A stretch of DNA of 64,000 bases, taken from Ephydatia muelleri (lineage: Eukaryota; Porifera; Demospongiae; Spongillida; Spongillidae). The notes beneath the pieces were generated by a model. That model saw only the letters and a list, made by a program, of their open reading frames with translations, was not told the origin of the DNA and did not search any database. The position numbers and the translations under genes are program-made. The stretch is taken from positions 1-64,000 of the forward strand of contig JABACO010000103.1 in the NCBI GenBank assembly GCA_013339895.1, read 5' to 3'. This document shows positions 46,257 to 56,995 of this stretch, one piece after another (position 1 is the stretch's first letter; each line of letters starts with the position of its first letter).

Positions 46257-46482
46257 TGGAATGTTTGCGGGTCAAAGTGACGTCATAATTAGAAGTGACG
46301 TTACATCCGGAGTACATCCACCGAATGCGCCTTGGTACAGTGGTAGCTTGTACTATCGTAATTTTTTTAATGTAAGAAGAGCACTACTGCTTCCTGGAAA
46401 CGAAAAGGTTCATTTAGTTGAATCACTTGGAAATCCAACATACAGCTTAGCTTCAAACTGGAATTGCGAAGTGGTAGCCTAA
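46257..46482 (+). CDS. Possible exon, unrecognised
   Basis: After a TTTTTGTTTAAG acceptor an open frame of about 75 residues runs to a stop (MFAGQSDVIIRSDV, later LLLPGNEKVHLVESLGNPTY). It is less AT-rich and richer in CpG than its surroundings. The start contains TGACGTCA, a CRE-type palindrome, so it could be regulatory DNA instead. No family recognised; it may be an alternative last exon or a chance frame. Confidence 0.25.
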
Positions 46483-46687
46483 ATTATGTGCCTTCCTGTA
46501 TACATTAATCATATATGGAAACTATAGCACAACATTCTTAGATCATGTGACCAATTTGACTACTTACTGAAGAGATGCCAGTACAAAACATCTACAATGC
46601 ACAATCAACCATACATCAATTCAACCTCCATAGAATTGATAACATTAATATATTAACATTTATAAATTTGTGCATCCATGCATAAAA

Positions 46688-46693
46688 TTTATT
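46688..46693 (-). terminator. Poly(A) signal of TTC7
   Basis: TTTATT on the plus strand is AATAAA on the minus strand, 53 bp past the TTC7 stop codon. Confidence 0.6.
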
Positions 46694-46745
46694 TCATAAC
46701 ATACACATAGCACCTATAGATAGTCTCACATGACCCTTAAACATC

Positions 46746-47306
46746 TCACAACGATGAAGGAACCAGAGATGAGAGGACAACAGAAAATGGCTGCAGAGGA
46801 GCAGTCAGCTCCAGGTCCAGAGCCGTCCTATAGCAGTTGGCCGCAAGTTCCTTGTGTCCCTGACTTGAGAACACCTCCCCCAACCAATACCACGCCTCAT
46901 GGTTGAGCTGGTCCACAGCAGTGGCCTCTTGCAGGTACTTCTCGGCCTGGTCGTACCTCTTGGAATGGTACATGAGCTGACCAATCAACGTTAGGGCGAT
47001 CGGATTGGTCGGCTGGAGGGCCAAGGCGCTGCGATACAGTTCCCCAGATGCCTTCTCGTTGCCGCTGGCTTGCATGACACGCCCGTAGCTGAGCAGCGCC
47101 GAGGGGAAGTGTGGGGCCAAGAACTGGGCCTCCCGCACACACGAGAGGGCATCGCTGGTCTTGCCCATCTTCAAGAACACGTCAGCCACAGTGCACCAGA
47201 TCCTGGCCTGGAGGGCGTTGGACGCACTCACGGAGGCACGGGGACTGGACATGGTGAACTGGGAGGAGCCCGTGTCCGATGCCAGATCCGGGTCCACCAT
47301 TTCCAC
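46746..47306 (-). CDS. TTC7-like protein, C-terminal exon
   Basis: TTC7 proteins (A and B in vertebrates) are TPR scaffolds that, with EFR3 and FAM126, hold PI4-kinase III alpha at the plasma membrane. The 186-residue frame has TPR pairs matching the family's C terminus: IWCTVADVFLKMGKTSDALS, PHFPSALLSYGRVMQASGNE, PTNPIALTLIGQLMYHSKRY, and HEAWYWLGEVFSSQGHKELA followed by ANCYRTALDLE. The end LQPFSVV fits the family's terminal PFSII, with about nine extra residues. The acceptor is TATGCCTAAG at 47307. The codon before GTG GAA ATG is TAA in this frame, so the piece depends on splicing at that AG. Convergent with NLR-A. Confidence 0.85.
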   Translation of the reverse strand: MEMVDPDLASDTGSSQFTMSSPRASVSASNALQARIWCTVADVFLKMGKTSDALSCVREAQFLAPHFPSALLSYGRVMQASGNEKASGELYRSALALQPTNPIALTLIGQLMYHSKRYDQAEKYLQEATAVDQLNHEAWYWLGEVFSSQGHKELAANCYRTALDLELTAPLQPFSVVLSSLVPSSL

Positions 47307-47344
47307 TTAGGCATAGTCCTGCAACTTGGTATGGAACTCGGACA

Positions 47345-47412
47345 TGGAGTGATTGTCCTGTAGATGAGATGTGACCCTTCCTCAGAGTACAGTGACCTCC
47401 ACAATGCGAGGG
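47345..47412 (-). CDS. TTC7 upstream exon fragment
   Basis: After a CTTCCTACTTCAG acceptor the minus strand reads LALWRSLYSEEGSHLIYRT, which fits the segment before the C-terminal TPRs in vertebrate TTC7 (LRLWQTLYS-type). No clear GT donor links it in phase to 47306, and the two frames differ by one. This suggests a frameshift, a sequence error, or a pseudogene. Confidence 0.5.
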
Positions 47413-47654
47413 CTGAAGTAGGAAGGAAAGAATTACACATACATGACACAAGCACACACGTGCGTGGGAATGGAAACTGTCATCAGTATGGCAGAATGAG
47501 GGATTATACATGTAGTGCACTGTACACTGTATGGTACCAACATGGAGATGTACACATGTTGCAGTTGTACAACATAACGTCTAAAGTACATGTATCTATA
47601 CATCTGTGCAAAGTCTCTACAAAGTGACAATTCAATATCTGATGCTAGAAACAG

Positions 47655-47800
47655 GTGTGCAGAGGGATGGTGTGTGGAGAGATGGTGTGTGGAGGGATGG
47701 TGTGTGGAGGGATGGTGTGTGGAGGAATGGTGTGGGGAGGGATGGTGTGTGGAGGGATGGTGTGTGGAGGGATGGTGTGTGGAGGGATGGTGTGTAGAGG
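47655..47800. repeat. Minisatellite GGTGTGTGGAGGGAT
   Basis: About nine tandem units of roughly 15 bp (GGTGTGTGGAGGGAT). Frames in it are artefacts. Confidence 0.9.
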
Positions 47801-48184
47801 AGCATGTACTACATGTACACACTCACCAGTTGGCCAACCAGGTCATTGAGCAGACCAGAGTTGAGGTTCACCTAACTCCCTATGTTGGCTTCTGTGCCTC
47901 AACTGGTTTGTTCGTTGTCACGGCTACTGTTTATCCATGTCTTCATGGAGCAGACATAGACCTTTGACCTACCTGCAAGTAGAAGGGGAGGGTCATGTTA
48001 GTGACCACACAGCCAGTAGGGACAGAGTATGATGTGCAACCCACATACAAGTATGTGTACCCATGCATACCTGCACATGGAATTCTGTCATATTCATGCT
48101 GTGAGGTCATGCTTGTACTATGTGGTGTATTTTCATATTCCTAAATAAAACATTCAGCATGCTCGCTGAAAATAGATTTATTTC

Positions 48185-48324
<140 letters not shown>

Positions 48325-48379
48325 ATACGTTCTCTCAGTGGTGAGCATCTCCTGGGCTATGTAGAAGGTTTTCCCTCAC

Positions 48380-48423
48380 TTGACCCCCTTGGCCTCACTC
48401 AGGACATCCTCATTTGAAGCCTC
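48380..48423 (-). CDS. Possible minus-strand exon
   Basis: 44 nt between TTCTCTCCAG and GTGAGG, reading EASNEDVLSEAKGV. Its phase (0 at the start) fits the exon candidate at 48829-48931. It may belong to TTC7, but I could not align it to the family. Confidence 0.3.
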
Positions 48424-48828
48424 CTGGAGAGAATGAGGTGTGTTTGGAAGCACCCAGGGATGGTAACCCTCCCTTCAACACAGCTTCACTTAGTGGTACA
48501 TGGAGAAGTGGGATGGACAGATGCCCTTCCCTCAGTACTCCTGTCCATACCAACCCCATCCCATACCGTCTCCCAGGTACATGTATGGCATACATACTGC
48601 ATGTGCATTATTTAGAAGCAACATCATCCTCATCACTGGCCTAACTCTCTTCCTGCCAACTACATGTAAATATGTGCTACATGGTCTGCAGTACAAATTC
48701 ATGCACAACTCAATATAACACCACTTAGCTTCAATAGTAGTGTAATCGTCCATATATGGACATCATCATTCTCACAGACTCACATGTTCCTTCCCATGTC
48801 CCTTCCCCAGTCCACTTCCCACACCTAC

Positions 48829-48931
48829 CTCTCCAGCATCTTCCTCCTCCCCAGACCAGTACTTGGAATCAGAGCTTCCATGCAGAGTCATCATACAGAG
48901 TACCACTGGGAGACTTGGTGTGGTATGCACC
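48829..48931 (-). CDS. Possible minus-strand exon
   Basis: 103 nt between CTTTGCAG and GTAGGT, reading LHGSSDSKYWSGEEEDAGE at its end. It starts in phase 1 and ends in phase 0. Acidic and probably disordered; no family recognised. Likely the same transcription unit as 48380-48423. Confidence 0.3.
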
Positions 48932-48956
48932 CTGCAAAGATAGAGCAATCACATTG

Positions 48957-49034
48957 ACATGTACACACACATGTACACACACATGTACACACACATGAAC
49001 AAACACATGTACACACACACACACACACACATGC

Positions 49035-49065
<31 letters not shown>

Positions 49066-49110
49066 CCCACATGTACACACATGTACATGTACACACATGT
49101 ACATGTACAC
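48957..49110. repeat. CACACATGTA/CA microsatellite
   Basis: ACATGTACAC-type and CA repeats. Confidence 0.95.
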
Positions 49111-49199
49111 ACATTTAATGCTGCATGAATGCTCGTTCCTGGACAGCAACACTGTCCAATGTCATGCATGAAAGCCTTTGCCCCATGCTTCCATTGTGT

Positions 49200-49560
49200 A
49201 AGCTGGTTAACTGGTTAACTGGTTTGCCCATAAGGGGGTCAGGCTGAACCGGTCAGGCAATTGACAGGGGGTGCAAGCCCCCCTGTCGGGCCGGCCTGGG
49301 ACCAAGGGTAGCGCAGGCTACTCTTGGATGTGACCAGACTTGCCACTACCATGACGAGGTCATGGAAAGTGGTTGGCCCTCAACCGCTGAACAAATCTGG
49401 GACCAAGGGTAACGCTGAGTCACCTCTTGGTTCCACCAGATATGCCACACCACGACGCGGTCAGTGGCTTGGGTGGTTGGTCAGGGTAGAAGCCCGAAGG
49501 GTGTCGCCCCAGTGTATACCCCCAAATGGATTGGTTGAAGGGAATGGTTCTAGGCGGGAA
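49200..49560. other. GC-rich block with hairpin and a tandem duplication
   Basis: GACAGGGGG and CCCCCTGTC (about 49262-49287) form a perfect 9-bp stem. A roughly 105-bp segment beginning CTGGGACCAAGGGTA occurs twice (about 49297 and 49398). It may be the non-coding end of the neighbouring retroelement. Function unknown. Confidence 0.4.
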
Positions 49561-49596
49561 GTACAAATGCATACACTGGAGGAAGACATGTGTGTG

Positions 49597-50045
49597 CAGG
49601 GGATGAAGGTCAGGGGACTGTGTGCAGGGGATGAAGGTCAGGGGACTGTGTGCAGGGGATGAAGGTCAGGGGACTGTGTGCAGGGGATGAAGGTCAGGGG
49701 ACTGTGTGCAGGGGTTGAAGGTCAGGGGACTGTGTGCAGGGGATGAAGGTCAGGGGACTGTGTGCAGGGGATGAAGGTCAGGGGGCTGTGTGCAGGGGAT
49801 GAAGGTCAGGGGGCTGTGTGCAGGGGATGAAGGTCAGGGGACTGTGTGCAGGGGATGAAGGTCAGGGGACTGTGTGCAGGGGATGAAGGTCAGGGGACTG
49901 TGTGCAGGGGATGAAGGTCAGGGGGCTGTGTGCAGGGGATGAAGGTCAGGGGACTGTGTGCAGGGGATGAAGGTCAGGGGGCTGTGTGCAGGGGATGAAG
50001 GTCAGGGGCTGTGTGCAGAGAATGAAGGTCAGGGGGCTGTGTGCA
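49597..50045. repeat. 28-bp minisatellite
   Basis: About 16 tandem units of GTGTGCAGGGGATGAAGGTC plus AGGGGACT with a few point variants. It adjoins the 3' side of the DIRS-like fossil. Confidence 0.95.
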
Positions 50046-52452
50046 GGAGAGGGATTCTTGCCGTGTCGCTGGGAAGTGTCAATGGATGGCGGGCATATGT
50101 CGTGAAGACAGAGCTGTGCCATCGTCCTAATCTTTGAATGGTAGATGGAGGGAGTCCTGCCTGTGCATGCCTGCAGTGGCTGAGGTATGCTTGCATGGCC
50201 AAGATGGGACATGTTGTTCCTCCAGTGCGGCCCACTGAAATAGTGGTTCCTTTGCTGACCTGGTCAGCCTTGGACTGTTTAATGAAGAAGCAGAGACTGC
50301 CTTTGGCTCAGGCAATGTCTTTCCTTGTGGGGTGTGTCCTTGGGTCAAAGCCCTTCTGCTTGTGATGATGAACTCACAGACTCTCAGCAGTCCAAAGAAG
50401 CCAAGGGTCAGGGCAGCCTTCAACATCAGCTTGTCATGTACCCAGGAGTCAGTGTCTAGCAAACCAAACATCCTGTCCAACATGGTGTTGGTGAGTGGGA
50501 GTCGCCTAGGCCTGAGGTGGGCTGGGGCCTGAGAGCGCTGGATGCCTCGGATAGTTAGGTTCAGCATGGGGTTGCTGGAGGTGGGACTACTGAAGCCCTG
50601 AGAGAGGTGGAGATGGGACTACTGAAGCCCTGAGAGAGGTGGAGATGGGACACTGCTGCTACGTATACCTGGATGGTGTTAGCCTGGAGTGTCCTGCTGA
50701 GGTGCGCAACAAACAGCACAATAGTGTGCTTGGACCCAGGAAGAGATTGAAGCCCATAGGCCTGGCAGAAGGAGATGTACCTCCGGGTCCCTGCCCTGTA
50801 GGTGGAGGAAATTGATGGAGCCACTGCCCTGGTGATGAGGAGCTGCAGGTGGTCTTCTAGAGCTCTGCCAGCAGTGAAGGTAGAGGTGTGAAGCATCGGT
50901 TGGCCTGTGGGGCAAGGGTGAAGAAGCGTGACATTTGGTTACGGGATAGGGCATCCGTGATGCTATTTAGCCGGCCCGGAGGGTGTGCCAGAGAGACAGT
51001 GAAGCTGTGCTGAGCAGCGGTTAAAAACAATGTCCTCAGCAGATCCATATTCCTGGGTGGTTGGAGGACTGGCTGGCCCATGCCTGGACAATGGGGAGGT
51101 TATCGCAATGGAATCGTATGTGTTGCCCTGACAGAAGGTGCCCCCATGTGAATGCTGCAGCCAAAGTGGCAAATAGATCCTACCACTGTATGGAGCGAGC
51201 TGGTGATTGTTAGGGGGCTGCCAATGGCCTCTGATCCAAGCTTCATTGAAATATGCACCAAACCCTTAGGAACCGGATGCGTCGGTGTAGAGATTGACGG
51301 AGTCTGCATCTCTCCAATCGGAAGCAATAAACATGGCGACACCATTCCAGGATGGCAGAAACCGATCCCACCATGAAACATCAGCTCTGGCATCTGTGTT
51401 GAGATGAGATGAATCTGATGATGGAGCTTCCTCACTGTGGTAGATAGGTGGATCAGGCGACGTAAAAAGAGGCGGCCAGCTGGAACAATCTTAGCGGGAA
51501 ATGCGAGTATGCCAATAAGGGACAGAAGTTCCCTCTTGGTGGATGACCGCTTGCCCAACCAAGATTTGGTGAGGGAGGTAATGTCCTGCAGCTTGGTCAG
51601 GGGTAGCCTGAGCTGTTGTAGCGAGGAGTCCAGCTCAATGCCCAGGAAGGTTAGGTGGCTGGTCCTTCTGACTTCTCCATGGCGACCGGCATGACCAGTT
51701 CCTGGCAGACTTGCAGCATGGTAGACATGGAATCCTGACAGGTGGGCAAGCCAGGCGGACCGAGCAGGAGGAAGTCATCTAGGCAGTGCAGGAGGGTCAC
51801 TCCATAGTTGTGCTCCAGGATCCAGTGCAGGGCGCTGGCAAAGTTGTCAAAGATGCTGGGGGCAGAGCGTAAGACAAAGGGGAGGCAGGTCTCTACGTAA
51901 TATTTGTCACGCCAGTACATTCCCAACAGCTCCCACTCAGAAGCCAGGACTGGGACCATGCGGAATGCTGCCTGCAGGTCCAGCTAAGTAGCCATGAGGG
52001 CTCCTCTGTTGAGCCTGCCAAGGAGAGCCACGACATGGTGTATGGTGGAGTAGTGTGTAGGGTGAACTCCTCTCTGCTGATGAAGTCATTGACGCTGTGG
52101 CCTTCTGGTGCGGAAAGGTGGAGAATCACTCTCCACTTGCCATTCTCTTTGGGTACCACTCCCAACCCAGAGGTCCTGAGGTTTCCCGAAGGGCGGAGGG
52201 GAAATGGGCCTAGAACTCTTCCAGCCCGCACCTCCGTGTCAAGTTCTGCATCGATGGCTTCTGGGTGTGACAGTGTCGAAGCCAGGTTGATAGCCTGACA
52301 GGGGAGGCATGGTCCTTTGTAACCAGTGGATACACCAAAGTCAATATCGTAAAGCAGCCGAGACCCAGGTTTTGTTAGGATGGTGCTTTAATTCTTGCTC
52401 AAAACCTGAGCATCGTAAAGGTGAGTGAAGTCTTTGGAGCTCATGTTGCCAA

Positions 52453-52494
<42 letters not shown>

Positions 52495-52740
52495 GGGGAG
52501 GGGTACTAGGGCAGGTGCTAGCAGGATGGGTTCCTCCACAGCCCTGGGACCCAGCGTTTGTGAAGGATGGTACAGTCTGCACCTTTGGGACACCTTCCAG
52601 CGTTGAATCGGCGGCAGATCTCCTCGGCAGCTGGGGTGTGAGACACCCGACCACTGTGGGAGGAGCTTCCAGCAGCTGGGCCTCCTGGGGGTGCTGGGGC
52701 TCCATGGCGAGGGAAGGGAGTGGTCTGCTACACACATGCA
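49950..52740 (-). mobile_element. DIRS-like tyrosine-recombinase retrotransposon fossil
   Basis: Minus-strand remnants in the order expected of DIRS elements: a CCCH-type zinc motif (about 52555-52630), reverse transcriptase (about 52230-51650, LGVVPKENGKWRVILHLSAP), RNase H region (about 51560-51000) and tyrosine recombinase (about 50900-50050, IQRLGRWHSSVFTTYAR). It is broken, with roughly half a dozen or more breaks by eye, but parts of every domain can still be read, so it is of moderate age. Terminal repeats were not identified with certainty. Confidence 0.8.
52456..52500. repeat. Poly-G tract
   Basis: About 37 uninterrupted G in the fossil's upstream part; on the minus strand it would read as polyproline. 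Confidence 0.95.
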
Positions 52741-52890
52741 TGCATACATGTACACACACATGTGCTCACACACATGCACACACACACATGCACACACGCA
52801 CATGCACACACACACATGCACACACACATGCACACACACATGTACATACATGTACACACTTACATACACACACATTTACACACACACACC
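52733..52890. repeat. CACACATGCA microsatellite
   Basis: Same repeat type as at 5454-5612. Confidence 0.95.
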
Positions 52891-53189
52891 TTTTCCCCAT
52901 TGCTTCTGGAGAGGATCCTAGTTTGAATCTGCAAGGGGGCGAAGGGCGTGGTAGCGACACCCTGCTCCCCTGTGGTTGTCTTCATGTCCAACTCCATGTT
53001 GGTCTGTATGGTGATGGAGGGAGGAGGGGGACTCGTCCCCACTACCCCAGCCTGAGGACCTGCCATGCCCTCCTTTATGTGGAAGTGTCCCATCACCTGC
53101 AGTTGCCATGGAAACAATGTAGTTTCATTCTTGAGTGCAATCACTGGTTTCTGTAGCTGTGGTCCAGTTCTCAATATCCGGAATTGCAT
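52890..53189 (-). CDS. Unrecognised minus-strand frame (possible first exon)
   Basis: An open frame of exactly 100 codons from ATG (53189) to a possible donor AAAAG/GTGTGT. It reads MQFRILRTGPQLQKPVIALK, later MGHFHIKEGMAGPQAG and LQIQTRILSRSNGEK. Sequence complexity is normal and there is no stop, so coding is likely. It may be a host exon or an upstream part of the neighbouring retroelement. Confidence 0.4.
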
Positions 53190-53325
53190 ATGTCGGTTCC
53201 ATGGTCCCCAGACACATTGTTTGTAGATAGTGGGGGGTTGGGCATGGGCGTGGTCGACGGGACTGAGGAGGGAGCAATGGCGTGGCACCATGCATGGCAG
53301 TGGCAATACGAGTAGCAGGTTACGA
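53190..53325. promoter_or_regulatory. Possible bidirectional promoter
   Basis: A gap of about 140 bp between two divergent exon-like frames. The plus-side exon that follows is strongly CpG-rich (GCGCGGCGAACCGCC). Inference from layout only. Confidence 0.25.
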
Positions 53326-53461
53326 ATGGCTGGTTCAATGGGCGCGTATGGCGGTGACTTTTCAGCAAACCGCGCGGCGAACCGCCATTTTCTGATGGAG
53401 TTAATTGATTTCTCGTATCTGCAGAGACGTGCGCTGAAAGTAGAGGACGAATACAGAAAAG
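53326..53461 (+). CDS. Possible first exon, unrecognised
   Basis: ATG frame MAGSMGAYGGDFSANRAANR, then HFLMELIDFSYLQRRALKVE and DEYRK, ending in phase 1 at GTGTGT. CpG-rich, as expected of an unmethylated gene start. The C-terminal half is a predicted amphipathic helix. Confidence 0.4.
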
Positions 53462-53747
53462 GTGTGTACCTGCACGCTGTTGAGTAATACGGGTGAATGT
53501 TCTCTAAGTTTGCGGGATTGGTTTACTATAGTAGTCTCTTACCCAGGCGTACCTTGGGTCTGGGTACGAAAAAGGCGTATAATTGGAACATCGCAGAGTT
53601 ATCCTTACCATAACTTGTCTCGCTCCCAGACTCATAGGCGGGGTGTTTGCCTTGGAGGTTCATTGTAGGCCAGAGGACAGTGTTCCACTAAGGTCAGTAG
53701 CTTCACCATAACATGTCTCCACCTCCTCACCCTCATCCACATGACAG

Positions 53748-53808
53748 AGAAGGCTCACCTGGATATGCTGTTAAAGAGATGTGACCACACCCCTCTAGGA
53801 CCAATCAG
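53748..53808 (+). CDS. Possible second exon of the 53326 gene
   Basis: After a strong pyrimidine tract and GACAG, 61 nt in the matching phase read EKAHLDMLLKRCDHTPLGPI before GTGTGG. It continues the charged helical character of the first exon. No later exon found. Confidence 0.3.
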
Positions 53809-54402
53809 GTGTGGGGGCTCCAGGGAGTGTGTGACCAGGACAACCACGGTGTGTTGTGTGCTCTTTATACTCAGGACATATGGGTGCGTGTGGATTGTGT
53901 TGTGAACATGTGTACATCATCTGCATGTTGGTATGATGCTTTCATGGCTTTAGCAGAGACAAATGATTACAGTACAGAAATATGTGTGTAGGTGAGAAGA
54001 CATGGGAGATGTGTGCACACAGTGAGCATTTGAATAACTAGCCAGCTAACACTAATGAGTCAACCAGACTGGGAAATGTGACTGGAGAAGTGCAGGGTCC
54101 ACTTGATCGTTGTACATTTGTGGTGGGTGTGTGGTCACAACAAGTGGGAGGTGGCCAATGAGGTCAATGAGGGGAGGTGGGAGAGAAGGAAATGAATAGA
54201 GCCAATTTGAACAAAAGAAACACAAACACCAGGCATAGTTGCTTATATCCCATTGGTCAGGATCACAGTGGAGGATTAGAGTGGTCTTGAGGGAGGGGTC
54301 CACTAGACCCAGTCCCTGGTTAGGAATGATAGATTCAGGTCCACCTGGTAGAGGCTATAAAAAGGCTGTCTGGTCTCCTCAGATATTCCTGCATACTCCC
54401 TA
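53809..54402. other. Left flank of duplication copy B, no gene seen
   Basis: Ordinary intergenic DNA. The duplicated sequence starts at 54403. Confidence 0.5.
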
Positions 54403-56869
54403 GTAAAGATGAAGGGATGGGGTTAGTGGATTTGAAGAGACAGCAGTAATGAGGGAGTACATGCTGAACGTGGTTCCAAGGAAGGGATTCATTATTATGA
54501 AGGAGGAAGGAGAGGGTTAAACATGCACACACACACACACACACACACAGGGATTATACAGAATGGCAGATAGTATATGATAGTTACACACAGATATGGT
54601 TTTAGCACACCAATCACACCATCTAAATGCAGGTGTCATTTTAAATATATGCCCACAGATTCAAGTTCAAAGGGTTTGTGCTATCCCTGAAACATGCACA
54701 TACGCTCATACAGTGTGCATGTAGTCATATAGCTAGGGGATGCATGCACTGGAATGGCCTTTATAACGAAGCTTCTTCATGAGTACTGCCAATGTGTGGT
54801 TATGTTTTGTCATTAGTGAGGGGTGGGAGTGGTGGTGGGATGGTGAACTCAGTGCCCATGTTTGTTCCAGGTACCTACATGTACATGTATGTTTGTTCAT
54901 TAATACTGCCAATGTCGTTCAATTGTCCTAGGGTTAAAATTTCCCCATTGACTTAGCATGATGCATAGTGAGGGGGTGGGAGTGGGATGGTGAACCTAGT
55001 ACACATGTTTAGACAGCAGCCCAGCCTGCCCTTGTGGGTTTTGCCTGACTCATGTTTGTATAAGCACTTACACAGGAAATGCAAAACAAGTTGTAGGGAA
55101 TTGTACAATGTGCCACTAAAGATCTAATCACAGTATTATGTGCAATTGTTTTCTATCATGCATAGAGTACACATAGATAGTTTTACCTCCATGCCCAGTG
55201 CCATCTTTTGCATGGTTCACCCACTAGGTGACTAAAATGGGTGTGATCTCAATCGACCTATACATTCAACAAGTGTCTAGACAAATGCACACCCAAGTCT
55301 CTTAGTGCATATAGGTACATGTGTGGGTGCATGTGTGGGTATGTGTGTGGAAGTAATGCACATGTGCATGCATTCATATATGTACATGTGTATGCATGTG
55401 TGTGTGAATGTGTCACTAACTTAACAACGACAGTATGTCAAGATGTACTTTTGTTTGGGTTCATACACAGGCACTAAAATGGTGGCAGTATTGGTATTCA
55501 GTGATTCCATCTCTAACGCAAATAGAGCACAAATGATGAAGAAATGCACATGTAAATATTGAGACCTAGGCATGTAGAGTATTGAGTACCATGCAACTAG
55601 CACAGTGCGTGTGTATACAGAGTACAGTACACTGTCTTCCATTACGTATGCATAAGAACATGGCATGCACGACACACATAAATATTCAGCAGGTAAATTC
55701 TGAGGAGTCCCAGGCTGCAAGCATTGCACAATACGCGAGGATGTCCAGTCCATCAGGTGAGTCAAGATCATCCTCATCTGAGTCCATCTTCTAGTTAGGG
55801 AATTGACTTCAGCCATCTGAGCACATTGCTCCACAATTGGCCCAGGAATAAAGTTTCCTCACGGTTTCAGCTTGTTGCTTAACTCTTTGAATGCCAAGTG
55901 CATATATACATACATGCGAGAGTTATCTGCCTCACCATTCATGCAGTGTCTGTGTGTTATGTTGTGTTGATCAAAATCACTTTGAATACCATTGTAGATG
56001 CATGCAAGTGCAATACTGACATGCCCATAGTCATATAAACATTAGGTCCAGGTGTAAGCACATTTTATGTGTTCATTATAACCCACTGGCACCTTTTGTT
56101 GCAATAAATAACTCATAATACAAACTTGCAAAATGTTGATAGGAGGGTGGGTGGGGGAGGGAGGAGGTGAACAAGTACGATATACTACACTGATCTGGGC
56201 TACGCATTCTTGTTCTTGGAGTATTGAAAGTGATGCATTAGTGAAGTCAAGTGAGGTCATCTGAATAATGGGGTTCTTTAGCCAGTTTGAGAATTAATTT
56301 GTACATGTACTTATAAGGTTACAAATGTGCATGCATCATAGAGTTGTGACTGATCAACACATTTTTGCACACAATATCTAAATCATGTGTGATGTATGCA
56401 TATGCACTTGAGTTAATGAGGGTGGGTGGTGGGCATGGGTGTTGGGATGGTGATGACATGTTTACCAGCCATCCCTTCTGATCAGTGTGCTTGTGGATAG
56501 CCATCTGCTGGACTACATGTATGTAAGTGCACTAAAATGATTTTTGAGGAAGGCTAGGACATATTGTGTACATGTACATGTATGCCTATTTGAGGTTTCC
56601 AGATAAGTGAATTCACTACTCACATGTCATGAGATTTGGAGGTGGTTATGTTTTGCCAAGTCCAAACACCTGTGCATGTATATTCATGACAAGCTGTGGC
56701 CACCAAGTCTAGACTAATCATCTCCAACATCAAGTAACATGTGTAAGAGACCACTTAAAGTACTGTACCAGCAAGGTGAGGGATAAAGGAGTGGTCACAA
56801 GCAACAAGCTCTGCTCCACCAGTGAATTGTCAAATACTATTCTAAAGCTCCACTGTCCACAACAAACTT

Positions 56870-56995
56870 GTAGTGCGTGTGTATGTGTGTGCATGTCTGT
56901 GTGTGCATGTGTGTGTGCATGTGTGTGTGCATGTGTGTGTGCATGTGTGTGCATGTCTGTGTACATGTGTGTGCACGTGTGTGCATGTGTGTGTT
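56870..56995. repeat. TGTGTGTGCA array, copy B
   Basis: Shortened counterpart of the arrays at 3176 and 4152. Confidence 0.95.

Noticed and set aside
47590-47967. Repeat protein with EGWCVE units
   Set aside because: Translation of the 15-bp minisatellite. The part at 47820-47967 is open on the plus strand but has no supporting start or splice pattern I trust.
49597-50045. CRISPR array
   Set aside because: Units are contiguous with no unique spacers, and the DNA is animal nuclear. It is a minisatellite.
53462-53690. Further MITE with GGGTCTGGGTACGA
   Set aside because: Only a fragment of the 18793-19382 type end is visible and no matching partner could be set.
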